64,000 nt of DNA from JAWKNZ01 sp041391425 (GTDB lineage Bacteria; Bdellovibrionota_B; Oligoflexia; Oligoflexales; JAWKNZ01): positions 80,902 to 144,901 of the forward strand of contig JAWKNZ010000010.1 in the NCBI GenBank assembly GCA_041391425.1. The letters are read 5' to 3'. Positions 18,052 through 27,501 of the stretch are shown in pieces. A program made the translations under genes and the position numbers. Positions within the stretch are counted from its first letter, which is position 1, and each line of letters opens with the position of its first letter. The notes beneath the pieces were generated by a model that saw nothing but the letters and a program-made list of their open reading frames with translations, was not told the DNA's origin and ran no database searches.

Positions 18052-19743
18052 CTATCTGTTCTTTTGACGAAGCGATACGGCGCGTTCATAAATCAAATGA
18101 TTATCTGCACTGTATGCACGAATAAGCCAATGCTCACCATCACTTAGAATAATGGGAGCAGAAAGATCATTTGCAAAAAAGCTACGATTATTTTTTTGAC
18201 GACAAACTCAAGAGCGATGAGCTTATCTGAGCAATTTTTAGCATCAATTTCTAAATTAAGTGCACATAATTCTAGTCGTGCTGATTCGGTAGAGGTTGCA
18301 GCAGCCACATTCCAACCCAATCCGTACTTGCCGTAATGGCAACTTTAATATCATCATCAGGTGATTGTAACGATGCAGTCAACTGCTTGTATTCATTTTC
18401 TGCTGATATAAGTCCAGCAAAATGACTGATAAAAGCAAGGGTTAATTGAGTAAATCTTTTTGCTAAAGGAAGGTTATTTATTGTATCGAGGGTATCGTTT
18501 TCTGTATGAAGTGCTTGGTTATGATTGATAGGATGTTCGAAAGGAAAGACGGCTTGAAACCAAGTGAATTCCAAGACTTATGGTCGGATGTGCCTGCTTT
18601 TAGTGCCATTTCCCCATAGTTACCATTTAAGTATGCTGTAAGTAGGTTTTTTACTTCTCTGCGCAGGTTACTACTGGTATCATTTTCTACTAAATAAATT
18701 GTGGTATCGGAAGGATCAGATGACCAAGATACCATATCAAGTTGCATCATCGCAGCTATTTTCTTGTTCTGTGTATTATATGCCTCGGCGATATCTCGGC
18801 TACCTACCAGTCCAACTTCTTCTGCGGCATAGGCATGAAATTCAATGTCATGTCTAAATTGGGCTTTAGAGCTAGCAATGTTGCGGATAGTCTCTATGAG
18901 CACTGCGACACCACTGGCATCATCATCAGCACCTGGTGCATTATTTTTATTTTCTAAGTTTATACTGTCTAAATGAGCGCCTATAATTATAGTCCCTGCA
19001 TTTGGATCTGTACCAGGAATTTTGGCTATTACGCTATTTTGTTCTATAAAAGTAATATTTGTATGTTGATACTCACTTACCACGAAGTCTTGAATGGCAT
19101 TGTTGGCGGCATTTATCATCATAGATTTTACCAATGCGGGGGTTTGAAGTCCTTTGGGATGATTATAATAGCGACTACCTTGATTTTGTAAGGTTTGGAT
19201 CGAGCTTTAATTGCATTACTATCTGGGAGTTTTAATAAGCTAATGACATCGTTTAAGGCTAATGTTGTCTGGTATTCCGGAGCAATTATCGAGCTTATAG
19301 TGTTAGTTAAGGGGAAAGATGAAAGTACTTCTATATTGCCACAACTTAGCCCACTCGAGTTATGTGCCAGGTTGCTTAGCTTTTCTAAAAAATCTTCATC
19401 TTGAATTTTTACCAAAGCGTTACCAGCGTCGTTACTCGTAGGTGGATTGATAAAAATAGTAGCATCGCTTGATTTAAGGAAAGAGTTTAATTTTGAATTT
19501 TCTTCAAAGCTTACCATAACCAAAAAATTACCTGTATTAAATTTAGTTTTATTTTCCATTTTAAGAACATATTTATTATTAGCCCAATAAACATCCGAAA
19601 AATCTGTTTCAAGCCTATAAGAAAAAGAAAAAAAATTTCTAAACTCATGCTTAAACCAAATTAATCTTGGAGGTTCTAATGAAATGTTTTTCTGACAAGA
19701 AAAAAAGGAAAAAAAGAATACTAATAAAAATAGATAGCTTCAT
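18052..19743 (-). pseudogene. M28-family aminopeptidase lipoprotein, multiple frame breaks
   Basis: Joined frames give an approximately 560-residue secreted leucyl-aminopeptidase-like enzyme. From ATG 19743 a signal peptide leads, after one T-run break, to the lipobox FFSCQKN. The M28 catalytic core keeps all five zinc-site landmarks: GAHLDS, GADDDASGVA, AAEEVGLVGS, QLDMVS, and HTENDTLDT after a break near 18560. A C-terminal extension ends in AVSLRQKNR. Further breaks lie at a C5 run near 19137 and in an A/T run near 18195. It should release N-terminal residues from peptides outside the cytoplasm. All metal ligands survive, which argues for sequence errors over an old pseudogene. Confidence 0.78.
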
Positions 19744-19929
19744 TATGGTAAGATCTCCCAAAGGTGAGTTCCAATCAGATAAGCCATCCCAATTCGTAGG
19801 AATAGGTGCTTCGATTTCTTGAATTTCTTTACCATCATCTGAATTATTACTTCCGCAACGCCAAAGGAATAACAGCAAAGCTAAGCTTAGGAGTATAAAA
19901 ACACCTAGAGAAGGGAAAAAACGCACCAA
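19651..19929 (-). CDS. Short lipoprotein-like frame upstream of the M28 peptidase
   Basis: From TTG 19929 (or GTG 19926), after AGGAG, the frame encodes a strong hydrophobic segment with a lipobox-like FLWRC followed by an acidic stretch. After about 62 residues it runs in frame straight into the M28 start (MKLSIF). It may be a small separate lipoprotein whose stop was lost by an indel, or an N-terminal extension. No known domain. Confidence 0.4.
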   Translation of the reverse strand: MVRFFPSLGVFILLSLALLLFLWRCGSNNSDDGKEIQEIEAPIPTNWDGLSDWNSPLGDLTIMKLSIFISILFFLFFLSEKHFIRTSKINLV

Positions 19930-19999
19930 AAATCTCCTAAGATAAGGTATTAAATATTTTTCAGATCAATAGCATTATCAATTGTCTTTAAGGAAAACT

Positions 20000-20077
20000 A
20001 TGCTTACTAATTTATTCAACCATAAACCCGATAAAAATATTACTAATCATAATGATCAAAAAATTAATCGCAGCTGA
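20000..20077 (+). CDS. Possible 25-residue small ORF ahead of the lipoprotein gene
   Basis: ATG 20000 has AAGGA six bases upstream and reads 25 Asn/Lys-rich codons to TGA, 12 bases before the next ATG. It could be a leader peptide or chance; composition alone does not decide. Confidence 0.2.
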   Translation: MLTNLFNHKPDKNITNHNDQKINRS

Positions 20078-20089
20078 GGAATTAGAATA

Positions 20090-20665
20090 ATGAAATTTAG
20101 TAATAGATTTTTTTCCTTTATTTTCATATCTCTCTCCATTTTAATACACCATGCTTGTTCAGTAAATGTAGACCAGAATAAGTATCTAAATGTAAAAATG
20201 CTTGCCACCTTAATTGCTCCAGAGTCGGCAACTGGCTCATTTGACCCAGTTTCACAAAAATATACACTTGAAGGAATCTATCTAAGTCCAGACCCGACAA
20301 CAGGCGAGGAAATCGAATTATTCGATGCAGATCCTAAGGAATTTACCATCATCGAAAGATCACAAATTATCTTTTCAAAAGAAATAGATTCTAATTGGGT
20401 TGGAGAAAATTTTGATAAATTGACCATTCGATTTAATTCAGAAGTGACTGGTACAAGTAAGTTTACAGATGATCATAGTTTCACCCTTAGTGATGACGCT
20501 AGTACAGATGTTAATTATGAGACTTCTTTTCAAGTTGAAAAAGGACAAGGGCTTGAAGCTATAATAAAAGTCCAATGGAAAAATACAGTAGTGCAAGATG
20601 CAAACGATGAAGAAAGCTATAATATGTCTGCTCCAGCTTTTGATTTTAGTGTATCATTAAATTAA
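20090..20665 (+). CDS. Lipoprotein of unknown function
   Basis: 191 residues; signal peptide with the lipobox-like IHHAC just before SVNVDQ. The rest is acidic and beta-rich (FNSEVTGTSKF, SFQVEKGQG) with no family I recognise. GAGGA lies eight bases upstream of the ATG. It is followed by sppA after 81 bases on the same strand and may be co-transcribed with it. Confidence 0.55.
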   Translation: MKFSNRFFSFIFISLSILIHHACSVNVDQNKYLNVKMLATLIAPESATGSFDPVSQKYTLEGIYLSPDPTTGEEIELFDADPKEFTIIERSQIIFSKEIDSNWVGENFDKLTIRFNSEVTGTSKFTDDHSFTLSDDASTDVNYETSFQVEKGQGLEAIIKVQWKNTVVQDANDEESYNMSAPAFDFSVSLN

Positions 20666-20746
20666 CGCTGCATTTAATTATGCAAAAGCAGCATTGAATA
20701 AGTTTTAAGCAAAAGCTTAAATTTACTTAAAGATATAGAGGAAGTT

Positions 20747-22684
20747 ATGAATCATCCTTACGACTACAATCACCCACCGCAAGCAGAAAGAAAGAATGGT
20801 TTTTTTAGGTCAATTTTAAACTTTATAAAATCCTATTTCATAGTTGTAGGAATTTTATCAACAATAACAAGCATACTATTTATCATATTTATTTTTAATG
20901 CAATAAAAATTGTTAAAGAAAAATCCCATACTGGAATAAAAACACAATCAAAAGTATCAGCAATTAATGATAATAAAGACTTAATCCTCAAGTTAAAACT
21001 AGATGGCTTTATCCGTCAAAAAGCTGTCCCTTCCGACCGAGCCTTTATTACACAACTCTTAGGAAATGATTCAGGAGTTTATCTCCCGGAACTACGAGCA
21101 CAGCTACGTATGATCAAAGATGATCCAAGAGTGAAAGGTATACTTTTAGATATTGAATTCTTAAATGGAAGCCTAGCCGATTTCAACGAATTATATGATA
21201 TCTTTTCTGACTTCAAAGTAGAAAAAAAACCTATATATTCATGGCTTCCGGTGGCTTCGAACAAATCTTTCTATCTAGCCAGCATTAGCGACGAAATAGC
21301 CCTAGCTCCAGCCGGTGAAGTCGATATACCAGGGCCTGTTTTCAATCTATCTTATTTTGGAGACGCCATTCGAAAGGTGGGCGTAGGCATGGAAGTTATT
21401 CGCTCAGGGAAATATAAATCAGCCTTCGAACCTTTTGTTGCCAATGAACCAAGCCAACCCACTTTAGAAATGTATCAAGCATTAGAAAAAGATTTAAGAA
21501 CTCATATTGTGGAAACTGTGACAAAGGGGCGAATAAAAAAAGGCTCACCAAGCGAAGCAACTGTCGATAACTGGTTCAGAGAATCATCCTTCACTGCTAA
21601 ACAAGCCTTACATCTGGGCATAGTCGATCGAATCCTATATTTAAACGACTATATCGAAAGCCTTGAAGATAGTCATAAAGCCAAAACTGTCGATTTTCTT
21701 GATTATATACATTCTATAGAAAGTAATGATATTCTTAGTGGGTTATCGGGTTCAAGCAATGACGAGGCTTTAGCACTCATTGAGGCAGTTGGCGAGATAA
21801 CCATGGACACAGATGAAGAAGATGAAGGCATCCAACCAGAAAGCCTTAGAAAAAAATTACAGTGGGCCAAAGAAGACAAATCAATTAAAGCTGTGGTCCT
21901 CCGCATATCTAGCCCAGGTGGATCTGCACTTGCCTCTGATTTAATCTGGCAAGAAGTCAAGCAACTGACAAGTGTAAAACCTGTTGTGGTTTCCATGGGA
22001 AGTTATGCAGCCTCGGGTGGTTATTATATTTCAGCTCCGGCGACGGCAATCGTTGCACTTCCTACAACGATTACCGGTTCAATCGGTGTCATTGGTATGG
22101 TTCCAAATTTAGAAAAATTCAAAGAAAAGTATGGAGTAAGCTTTCACACGATAACAGGAAGCAATAGAAAATCAATGTTAGATCAAGGCCAGCCTTTGAG
22201 TTCGGAAGACAAGGCTATACTGGAAAAAAATATTGAGGAAATTTATACTTTATTCATAAATAAAGTGGCGCAAGGACGAAAGAAATCCCCTGAAGCCATC
22301 GATGCTATCGCACAAGGACGGGTCTGGACAGGAGCCCAAGCCCTAGGAATTGGCTTAGTCGATAAATTGGGAGGGTTAAAAGAAGCCTATCAAGAAGCAA
22401 AGAAATTAGCGGGTTTAGATGTTAATGCACTATACGAAGTGAAACGTTATCAAAAAGAAAAACTCAATCTAATGGATTGTTTAAAAAACATCCAAGAGAT
22501 TCGACGCTGTCTTCGACAAAGCAGATTACATATGAAATCGTTAGTCCAAGGCTATTTAACTAAAGATCTAGATTCCTTTACGAGCAGATTGCAAACTGTC
22601 ACTAAAATCTTTAAAAGGAAAAGAGTGCAGACTCTTTGGCCAGGTTATCTCTTCTTATTAGAGGAGCAAAAATTAAAATTATAG
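20747..22684 (+). CDS. sppA: Signal peptide peptidase SppA (protease IV, long form)
   Basis: A membrane-anchored serine protease that degrades cleaved signal peptides. The 645 residues comprise one N-terminal transmembrane helix (about 28-52) and two tandem SppA domains as in the enterobacterial 67-kDa type. The catalytic dyad is K224 (SGKYKSAFEPF, first domain) and S423 (SYAASGGYY, second domain), with TITGSIGVIG just after. The last 60 residues are basic and may be lineage-specific. GAGGAAG precedes the ATG. The 3' end overlaps the convergent protease gene by 40 bases. Confidence 0.93.
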   Translation: MNHPYDYNHPPQAERKNGFFRSILNFIKSYFIVVGILSTITSILFIIFIFNAIKIVKEKSHTGIKTQSKVSAINDNKDLILKLKLDGFIRQKAVPSDRAFITQLLGNDSGVYLPELRAQLRMIKDDPRVKGILLDIEFLNGSLADFNELYDIFSDFKVEKKPIYSWLPVASNKSFYLASISDEIALAPAGEVDIPGPVFNLSYFGDAIRKVGVGMEVIRSGKYKSAFEPFVANEPSQPTLEMYQALEKDLRTHIVETVTKGRIKKGSPSEATVDNWFRESSFTAKQALHLGIVDRILYLNDYIESLEDSHKAKTVDFLDYIHSIESNDILSGLSGSSNDEALALIEAVGEITMDTDEEDEGIQPESLRKKLQWAKEDKSIKAVVLRISSPGGSALASDLIWQEVKQLTSVKPVVVSMGSYAASGGYYISAPATAIVALPTTITGSIGVIGMVPNLEKFKEKYGVSFHTITGSNRKSMLDQGQPLSSEDKAILEKNIEEIYTLFINKVAQGRKKSPEAIDAIAQGRVWTGAQALGIGLVDKLGGLKEAYQEAKKLAGLDVNALYEVKRYQKEKLNLMDCLKNIQEIRRCLRQSRLHMKSLVQGYLTKDLDSFTSRLQTVTKIFKRKRVQTLWPGYLFLLEEQKLKL

Positions 22685-23823
22685 AAGGATTTAACACAGA
22701 TCAGAGCCAAAGGCACTAAAAGAAAGAAGAGTAACATCAAGTGATAAGTTGCTAGATTTTTGGTAGCTAAATTTTCAAAAATTACACCGCACCCGTTCCC
22801 GGCTTTTTTGCTTTTTTTGCCTTTATCAGCATTACCTTTTAAAGAGTCAGCAGACGCTGTAGAAATTGCTGATGCACTTCCAATACCTCTAGCGGTATCA
22901 CTGTTTGATGGATTTATATACTCTCCTGTTCCATATAAAAAATGTCTGACATATCCAGGCTTTGTTGAAACATTGTCCACAAGGTTCTCGTCAGATAGAT
23001 CTATCTTCATTCCTCCCCAGTTCACTCCTAAAATCTTAGAGGTCTTAACATCTATTAATGCCGAACCGCTACTTCCATGAATCAAATCGCACGTATGCCT
23101 GAAGGAATAGGGTAAAACAGGGTCCAAAGACCAAAGTTTTTTATCGTATGGTCCATCAGTGAGACAGTTATCATAAGTAATAGAAGTAGTTGGCAAAGGA
23201 ATCTTTTCGCCCTTGGGAGCACGAAGATTTTCCTTAATGTTAGGATAGTGCACAATGAAAGCAGGACGCTTAATCGGAGGCACATCATACTCCCATAAGC
23301 TGAGTGGTTTATAGCTTTCAGGTGGGGAGCTTAATAATTGAAAAACGGCTAAATCTCCCAAGGGATCAGTGCGCAGTGTCCCAGGTTTACAGGCTATTTT
23401 TGTATAATCAAAATCATTCAATTCTGAAAATCCAAAGTAGACATTAGTCTCTGTGCAAGCACCTGATAATAGCGTTTTCTGAACATTTCCCTTTGTATCG
23501 ACTTCAGCAAAGCAGTGATGGTTTGTTAATATCCCAAGTGCGCCTGTAGACATGTCTACTACTACTAAGGTGCCAGAACAAAATTTTGCCGTTGCAGGGC
23601 CTGATTTTGTAGTGATAAGAACAGCAGACGCAAACGCCGACTCTAAATTTAATGATTCAGTCAAACTGCTAGAAGATAAGGGCTTTATATCATTATTATC
23701 TATAATATAAGAAGATTTTGAGCGTTCCGATGTTGTATCGACTGGCTTACACATTGAAAATATAAAAAAAACTGAAAAGTTCAAAAGTGTAAGATATTTC
23801 CATTTATAATGAGAAAGCTTCAA
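22645..23823 (-). CDS. Trypsin-like serine protease, lipobox-like start and C-terminal membrane anchor
   Basis: 392 residues. The hydrophobic N-terminus ends in FSMC, a possible lipobox. The chymotrypsin-fold triad is visible: His in LTNHHC, Asp in DPLGDLAVF, Ser in LIHGSSGSAL, with GVNWGG after it. A low-complexity Ser/Ala/Lys stretch (about 310-345) leads to GNGCGVI, a hydrophobic helix (LMLLFFLLVPLALIC) and a basic end (SSNKKR). This tripartite tail resembles C-terminal sorting signals of the MYXO-CTERM kind. It probably cleaves proteins at the cell surface. It converges with sppA. Confidence 0.8.
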   Translation of the reverse strand: MKLSHYKWKYLTLLNFSVFFIFSMCKPVDTTSERSKSSYIIDNNDIKPLSSSSLTESLNLESAFASAVLITTKSGPATAKFCSGTLVVVDMSTGALGILTNHHCFAEVDTKGNVQKTLLSGACTETNVYFGFSELNDFDYTKIACKPGTLRTDPLGDLAVFQLLSSPPESYKPLSLWEYDVPPIKRPAFIVHYPNIKENLRAPKGEKIPLPTTSITYDNCLTDGPYDKKLWSLDPVLPYSFRHTCDLIHGSSGSALIDVKTSKILGVNWGGMKIDLSDENLVDNVSTKPGYVRHFLYGTGEYINPSNSDTARGIGSASAISTASADSLKGNADKGKKSKKAGNGCGVIFENLATKNLATYHLMLLFFLLVPLALICVKSFYNFNFCSSNKKR

Positions 23824-23988
23824 TGTCCGACAACCTAATATTTATATTTCGCTTATAGAACTAAGAGGCTATCTGGCATCTTATGGACGCCAAAACAGCT
23901 CTTAAGCCCACATAAAAATATCGGTTGCTAATCGAACAATTTGATTAAATTTCATAAAAAAAATATAACTGATCAAAAAATCAAGGAT

Positions 23989-25619
23989 TTAAACATTTTT
24001 GCTAAATAATCGTGCTCTTTCTTCTTGAACACCAGCATGCGATAAATACTCTTCGTAGGTCATTTTTCGATCAACCATACCTTTAGGCGTTAATTCTATG
24101 ATCCTATCAGCAATTGATTCAACCGTCTGCCTATCTTGAGATATCAATAATATAGTGCCAGGAAAATCCAAAAGAGCATTATTTAATGCGGTTATAGATT
24201 CCAAATCTAAATGGTTAGTAGGCTCATCCAAAATAAGTACATTACCTTGCATCATCATCATCTTAGCAAGCAGACAGCGGACTTTCTCTCCACCAGATAA
24301 AACGCTAGTCTTTTTAAAAACTTCTTGCCCAGAAAATAACATTTTTCCTAGAAACCCTCTGAGATATTCTTCTTCTCTTTCATCATCATTTTTAGCAAAC
24401 TGTCGCATCCAAGTAATCAGATCTACATCTTCAGAAAAAAATCGTTCATGCTCCTTAGGAAAATAAGACCGCGAAGTTGTCACTCCCCATTTTATCTGCC
24501 CGGATGATGGAGGTAGTTCTTCAGCAAGGATCTTCAAGAGGCTAGAGCTCGCTGTAGTATCACCAGCAATAAATGCAACCTTTTCACCTTTTGCTATATT
24601 GAAGTTTATATTTTTAAATAGAAAGTCATTTTCGCTTTTATATGACAGATCTGCCACTTCTAACATATCTTTTCCAGCTTCTCTCTCTTGTTTAAACACA
24701 ATATGAGGGTATCTTCTCGTAGATGGCTTAATTTCATCAAGATTTATTTTACTAAGCATTTTCTTTCTAGCAGTAGCTTGTTTCGACTTTGCAGCATTGG
24801 CAGAAAATCTCTCAATAAAGCTTTTAAGCTCTTTAATCTTATCTTCGGCCTTTTTATTACGGTCTTGCCTTTGTTTTAAGGCTAGCTGGCTTGATTGGTA
24901 CCAAAAAGAATAATTACCTGTATACAGTTGAATTTTATTGTAATCGATGTCGGCCATGTGGGTAGCAATTTTATCTAAAAAATGCCGGTCATGAGACACT
25001 ACAATAACTGTATTTTTAAAATCGAGTAGAAAACTTTCTAACCAACTTACAGTCTGCAAATCCAAATTGTTTGTAGGCTCATCAAGCAATAAAATATCGG
25101 GATTTCCAGCCAACGCTTGCGCAAGAAGAACTCTAACTTTTAAGCCTGCCTCTAACTCCTTCATCTTTTTCTGATGATCTTCAACCTTAACTCCAAGAGA
25201 TTCAAGCATTTCGCCCGCTTGAGCTTCCGCTTCCCATCCGTTCATATCTGCAAACATAGTTTCCAATTCTGAGGAACGAATACCGTCTTCATCGCTAAAA
25301 TCTGGCTTTGCATAAAGTAAAGCCTTTTCCTGCATGACATCATAAAGCTTTTTATGCCCCATAAGCACTGTATTTAAAACTTCGACTTCATCAAATTCGA
25401 ATTGATTTTGTCTCAAAACGGCAATTCTTTGACCATTGCCAATAGAAACCTCGCCTTTATCAGGTTGGATATCACCTGCTAGAATTTTCAAAAAAGTAGA
25501 TTTACCAGCACCATTGGCTCCAATCAAACCGTAACAGTTTCTTCTACAAACTTTATATTAACATCTTGAAAAAGTACTTTGTCACCGTAAACCAAGCTAA
25601 CACCACTAGTGCTAATCAT
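23989..25619 (-). CDS. ABC-F family ATPase (YbiT-like) with degenerate second site; one frameshift
   Basis: ABC-F proteins act on the ribosome as translation factors or resistance proteins. The frame opens at ATG 25619 (MISTSGVSLVYGDKVLF), breaks at a T3 run at 25538-25540 where one base is missing (restoring ENCYGLIGANGAGKST), then runs intact. NBD1 has Walker A GANGAGKST and ILLLDEPTNNLD with SHDRHF. The ABC-F linker is Lys/Arg-rich. NBD2 has LSGGEK and VLILDEPTNHLD, but its Walker A reads GDTTASSS with no lysine, and the H-loop is SQDR instead of SHDR. The layout matches YbiT. A terminator-like hairpin lies in the leader. Confidence 0.88.
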
Positions 25620-25644
25620 AAAAATTCCTCATAAAAAATAAACA

Positions 25645-25670
25645 AGCCTATATTGTCTGCAATATAGGCT
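25645..25670 (-). promoter_or_regulatory. Attenuator-like hairpin in the ABC-F leader
   Basis: On the minus strand AGCCTATATTG pairs perfectly with CAATATAGGCT (11 bp, 4-nt loop). It is followed by a T-rich tract (TTGTTTATTTTTT), then AGGA and the ATG 25 nt on. A terminator this close to the start suggests transcription attenuation. Confidence 0.5.
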
Positions 25671-25771
25671 CATAACCCAATTAAAAGGTGTCTGACGTGC
25701 AATGTCTCAGAACAAAAAGATAGCAGAGTTATATCTATAATGATGAGATTTTTTTCAGCTGCTTAATATCC

Positions 25772-25948
25772 ATGCGCATCGACAACATATTAAGTGCTAT
25801 ACTAGAAAATCCAGAGAAAAATTACTACAAAAGGTTAGGATATATAGCCAAAATTTATCCCGGACCAGAATTTCTAGCCGTCAGATCCTGGATTTATTCA
25901 GTGCTATACTCCATTAAGGATAAAAATAAAATAATAACAGATGGTTAA
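25772..25948 (+). CDS. Possible small protein carrying a MITE scar
   Basis: ATG 25772 opens 58 codons to TAA at 25946-25948: it starts MRIDNILSAILENPEKN and ends KDKNKIITDG. No good ribosome-binding site is visible. A 33-bp deleted MITE plus its 6-bp duplication (39 bp, 13 codons) sits inside without breaking the frame. It could equally be chance in AT-rich DNA. Confidence 0.3.
   Translation: MRIDNILSAILENPEKNYYKRLGYIAKIYPGPEFLAVRSWIYSVLYSIKDKNKIITDG
25859..25891 (-). mobile_element. MITE scar: both ends kept, centre deleted
   Basis: CCCGGACCAGAATTTCTAG joins directly to TCAGATCCTGG, the two termini of the element in reverse orientation with about 130 bp missing. The direct repeat ATTTAT flanks it at 25853-25858 and 25892-25897, confirming the 6-bp target duplication. 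Confidence 0.75.
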
Positions 25949-25974
25949 ATTAAAATAACAGTATTGTCTTAAAA

Positions 25975-26730
25975 TTATGGCATATCTAAAGGTGACCTCG
26001 GTAAAACATTTTGAATTCCAAAAACCGTCTTTTGGCCATGTTCAAATACACTTCCAACCAAATCAACTGGACCTCGGGCAACCATGAGTAAATGTTTTTG
26101 CGTTGTATTATCGATCACCCCACTAAATCGCAACCCTTTATCAGTTTGGAACAGGATAGTGCACCTATCCGAGTTTTTACACCGTTTTAACGATTTTTTA
26201 TTATAAAAAACCTTTGGTATCGTCAAAGTCTTCCCCTTATAACGTTGGACAAAACTCGGTGCTTGAACCTCATTAGTGTTTATCACTTTATTTTGTAATG
26301 TTGGTAATACTGCGATGGTGTTCAGCTTACCTGCGGGAACCACACTTTGTACTTGTCTTTCTTGTATTCCCGCTTGTGGGGCCTCCTGCATAGTTTGAGA
26401 AGCTTGAGGTTCTTTAACCGTATTTTTAATGCTATTTTTATCAATTCTATTTTTACCAGTATTTGGTGCAACCATTGCAATTTGCAAAGGTGCGTTCATA
26501 CTTTCTTTTACTACAGGATTGATACGTTTACCTGCTATTAATGACTTTTTTGAAAAAAAATTCAACGTAGCAGATGCAGCGACAAATACACATAAAAAGC
26601 CTAAGACATATTTTGCTTTTGACATATTATTTAAAACTTTTTTAGTTCTAGTAGGCGGCAAAGGCTCTATATCAGACATTGTTGCCATGTCGGAAATTGC
26701 AGATAAATGATGGGCTCTAGTATATGCCAT
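25975..26730 (-). CDS. Single-pass membrane protein of unknown function
   Basis: 251 residues: a cytoplasmic N-terminus of about 38, one transmembrane helix (KYVLGFLCVFVAASATLNFF), a Gln/Pro/Asn-rich periplasmic linker, and a C-terminal folded part (about 165-251) with IPKVFYNKKSLKRC and RCTILFQTDKGLRFSGVI. Two cysteines (SLKRCKNSDRC) could form a disulfide. I do not recognise the domain. It stands alone, with regulatory signals unseen. Confidence 0.55.
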   Translation of the reverse strand: MAYTRAHHLSAISDMATMSDIEPLPPTRTKKVLNNMSKAKYVLGFLCVFVAASATLNFFSKKSLIAGKRINPVVKESMNAPLQIAMVAPNTGKNRIDKNSIKNTVKEPQASQTMQEAPQAGIQERQVQSVVPAGKLNTIAVLPTLQNKVINTNEVQAPSFVQRYKGKTLTIPKVFYNKKSLKRCKNSDRCTILFQTDKGLRFSGVIDNTTQKHLLMVARGPVDLVGSVFEHGQKTVFGIQNVLPRSPLDMP

Positions 26731-26787
26731 ATCTCTATTCCTCCAGTAACTTTTGAAGCTATATAGTGCTCAAATTAATATGTATCC

Positions 26788-26898
26788 ATGGAACATTTTT
26801 CAGAGACAACAGAGAGTGATAACTATGACAGCTTCTCATGGACCAATTTGACCGATCCTGAAGACACAAGAAAGTGTCTCGTCTGCATAGAGGAATAA
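26788..26898 (+). CDS. Possible 36-residue acidic small ORF
   Basis: ATG 26788 to TAA 26896-26898 encodes an acidic peptide starting MEHFSETTESDNYDSF and ending CLVCIEE, with a CxxC. An AGACAC/GTGTCT hairpin lies within it. No ribosome-binding site is evident, so support is weak. Confidence 0.2.
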   Translation: MEHFSETTESDNYDSFSWTNLTDPEDTRKCLVCIEE

Positions 26899-26995
26899 CT
26901 TTAGACAAATTAAAATAATCTGTTTTTATTTAGTTTAAACAATTAGTTATATAAGAAGCATGGAGGTTTATAAAAAGACAAGCTTCCTATAAAAA

Positions 26996-27439
26996 TTAAA
27001 CTGTATCTCTTTTAGAAACAATCTTGGAATACTTCATATCAACGCCTAAAATATGATCTCTTAGCCAAGCATTTAGAAAATTCAATATAAACGGCAAAAC
27101 CGGCATCCCCACTTTAGAAAACTTTGATCTTAAGTTTTGCAACTGAGCAATCAAGTTCTTATGAATCTTTTTATGCCTATCAAGAGCATTATAATTATAA
27201 CGTTCGAGTAATTTTTCTTCTGCAGCAAAATGGAATAAAGTGAAATCTAACAAACTTTCTAAAATTTTATCTACTTTAACACTATCGACCCCTGCACCAT
27301 CCAAATTTAAATTACTGATTTTTACCAAATCATTAATATAGGCGATAATACGCTTATGATGTAAGTCAAGAAGGTCATTACCTACCGACCAAGTATCTTG
27401 CCAAATAATACTTTCCGGCCTTTTTCCAACGTCAAACAT
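26996..27439 (-). CDS. Bacteriohemerythrin
   Basis: A 147-residue cytosolic four-helix di-iron O2-binding protein. All seven expected ligands can be placed: H27 (LLDLHHKR), H70 and E74 (FHFAAEE), H89 and H93 (RHKKIH), H129 and D134 (RDHILGVD). The length fits single-domain bacteriohemerythrins, which store or carry O2 or act in aerotaxis. It is monocistronic. With the globin at 10865 and the haem-type membrane protein at 60402 the window has three possible gas or redox proteins. Confidence 0.93.
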   Translation of the reverse strand: MFDVGKRPESIIWQDTWSVGNDLLDLHHKRIIAYINDLVKISNLNLDGAGVDSVKVDKILESLLDFTLFHFAAEEKLLERYNYNALDRHKKIHKNLIAQLQNLRSKFSKVGMPVLPFILNFLNAWLRDHILGVDMKYSKIVSKRDTV

Positions 27440-27501
27440 AAAGTATTAAACCACACAGGTTATTTTATAAAAATTGAAAGAGGGAATTATAAAATGAAAT
27501 T

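Noticed and set aside
26862..26879. AGACAC/GTGTCT hairpin as a terminator
   Set aside because: Only 6 bp with no T-run on either side.
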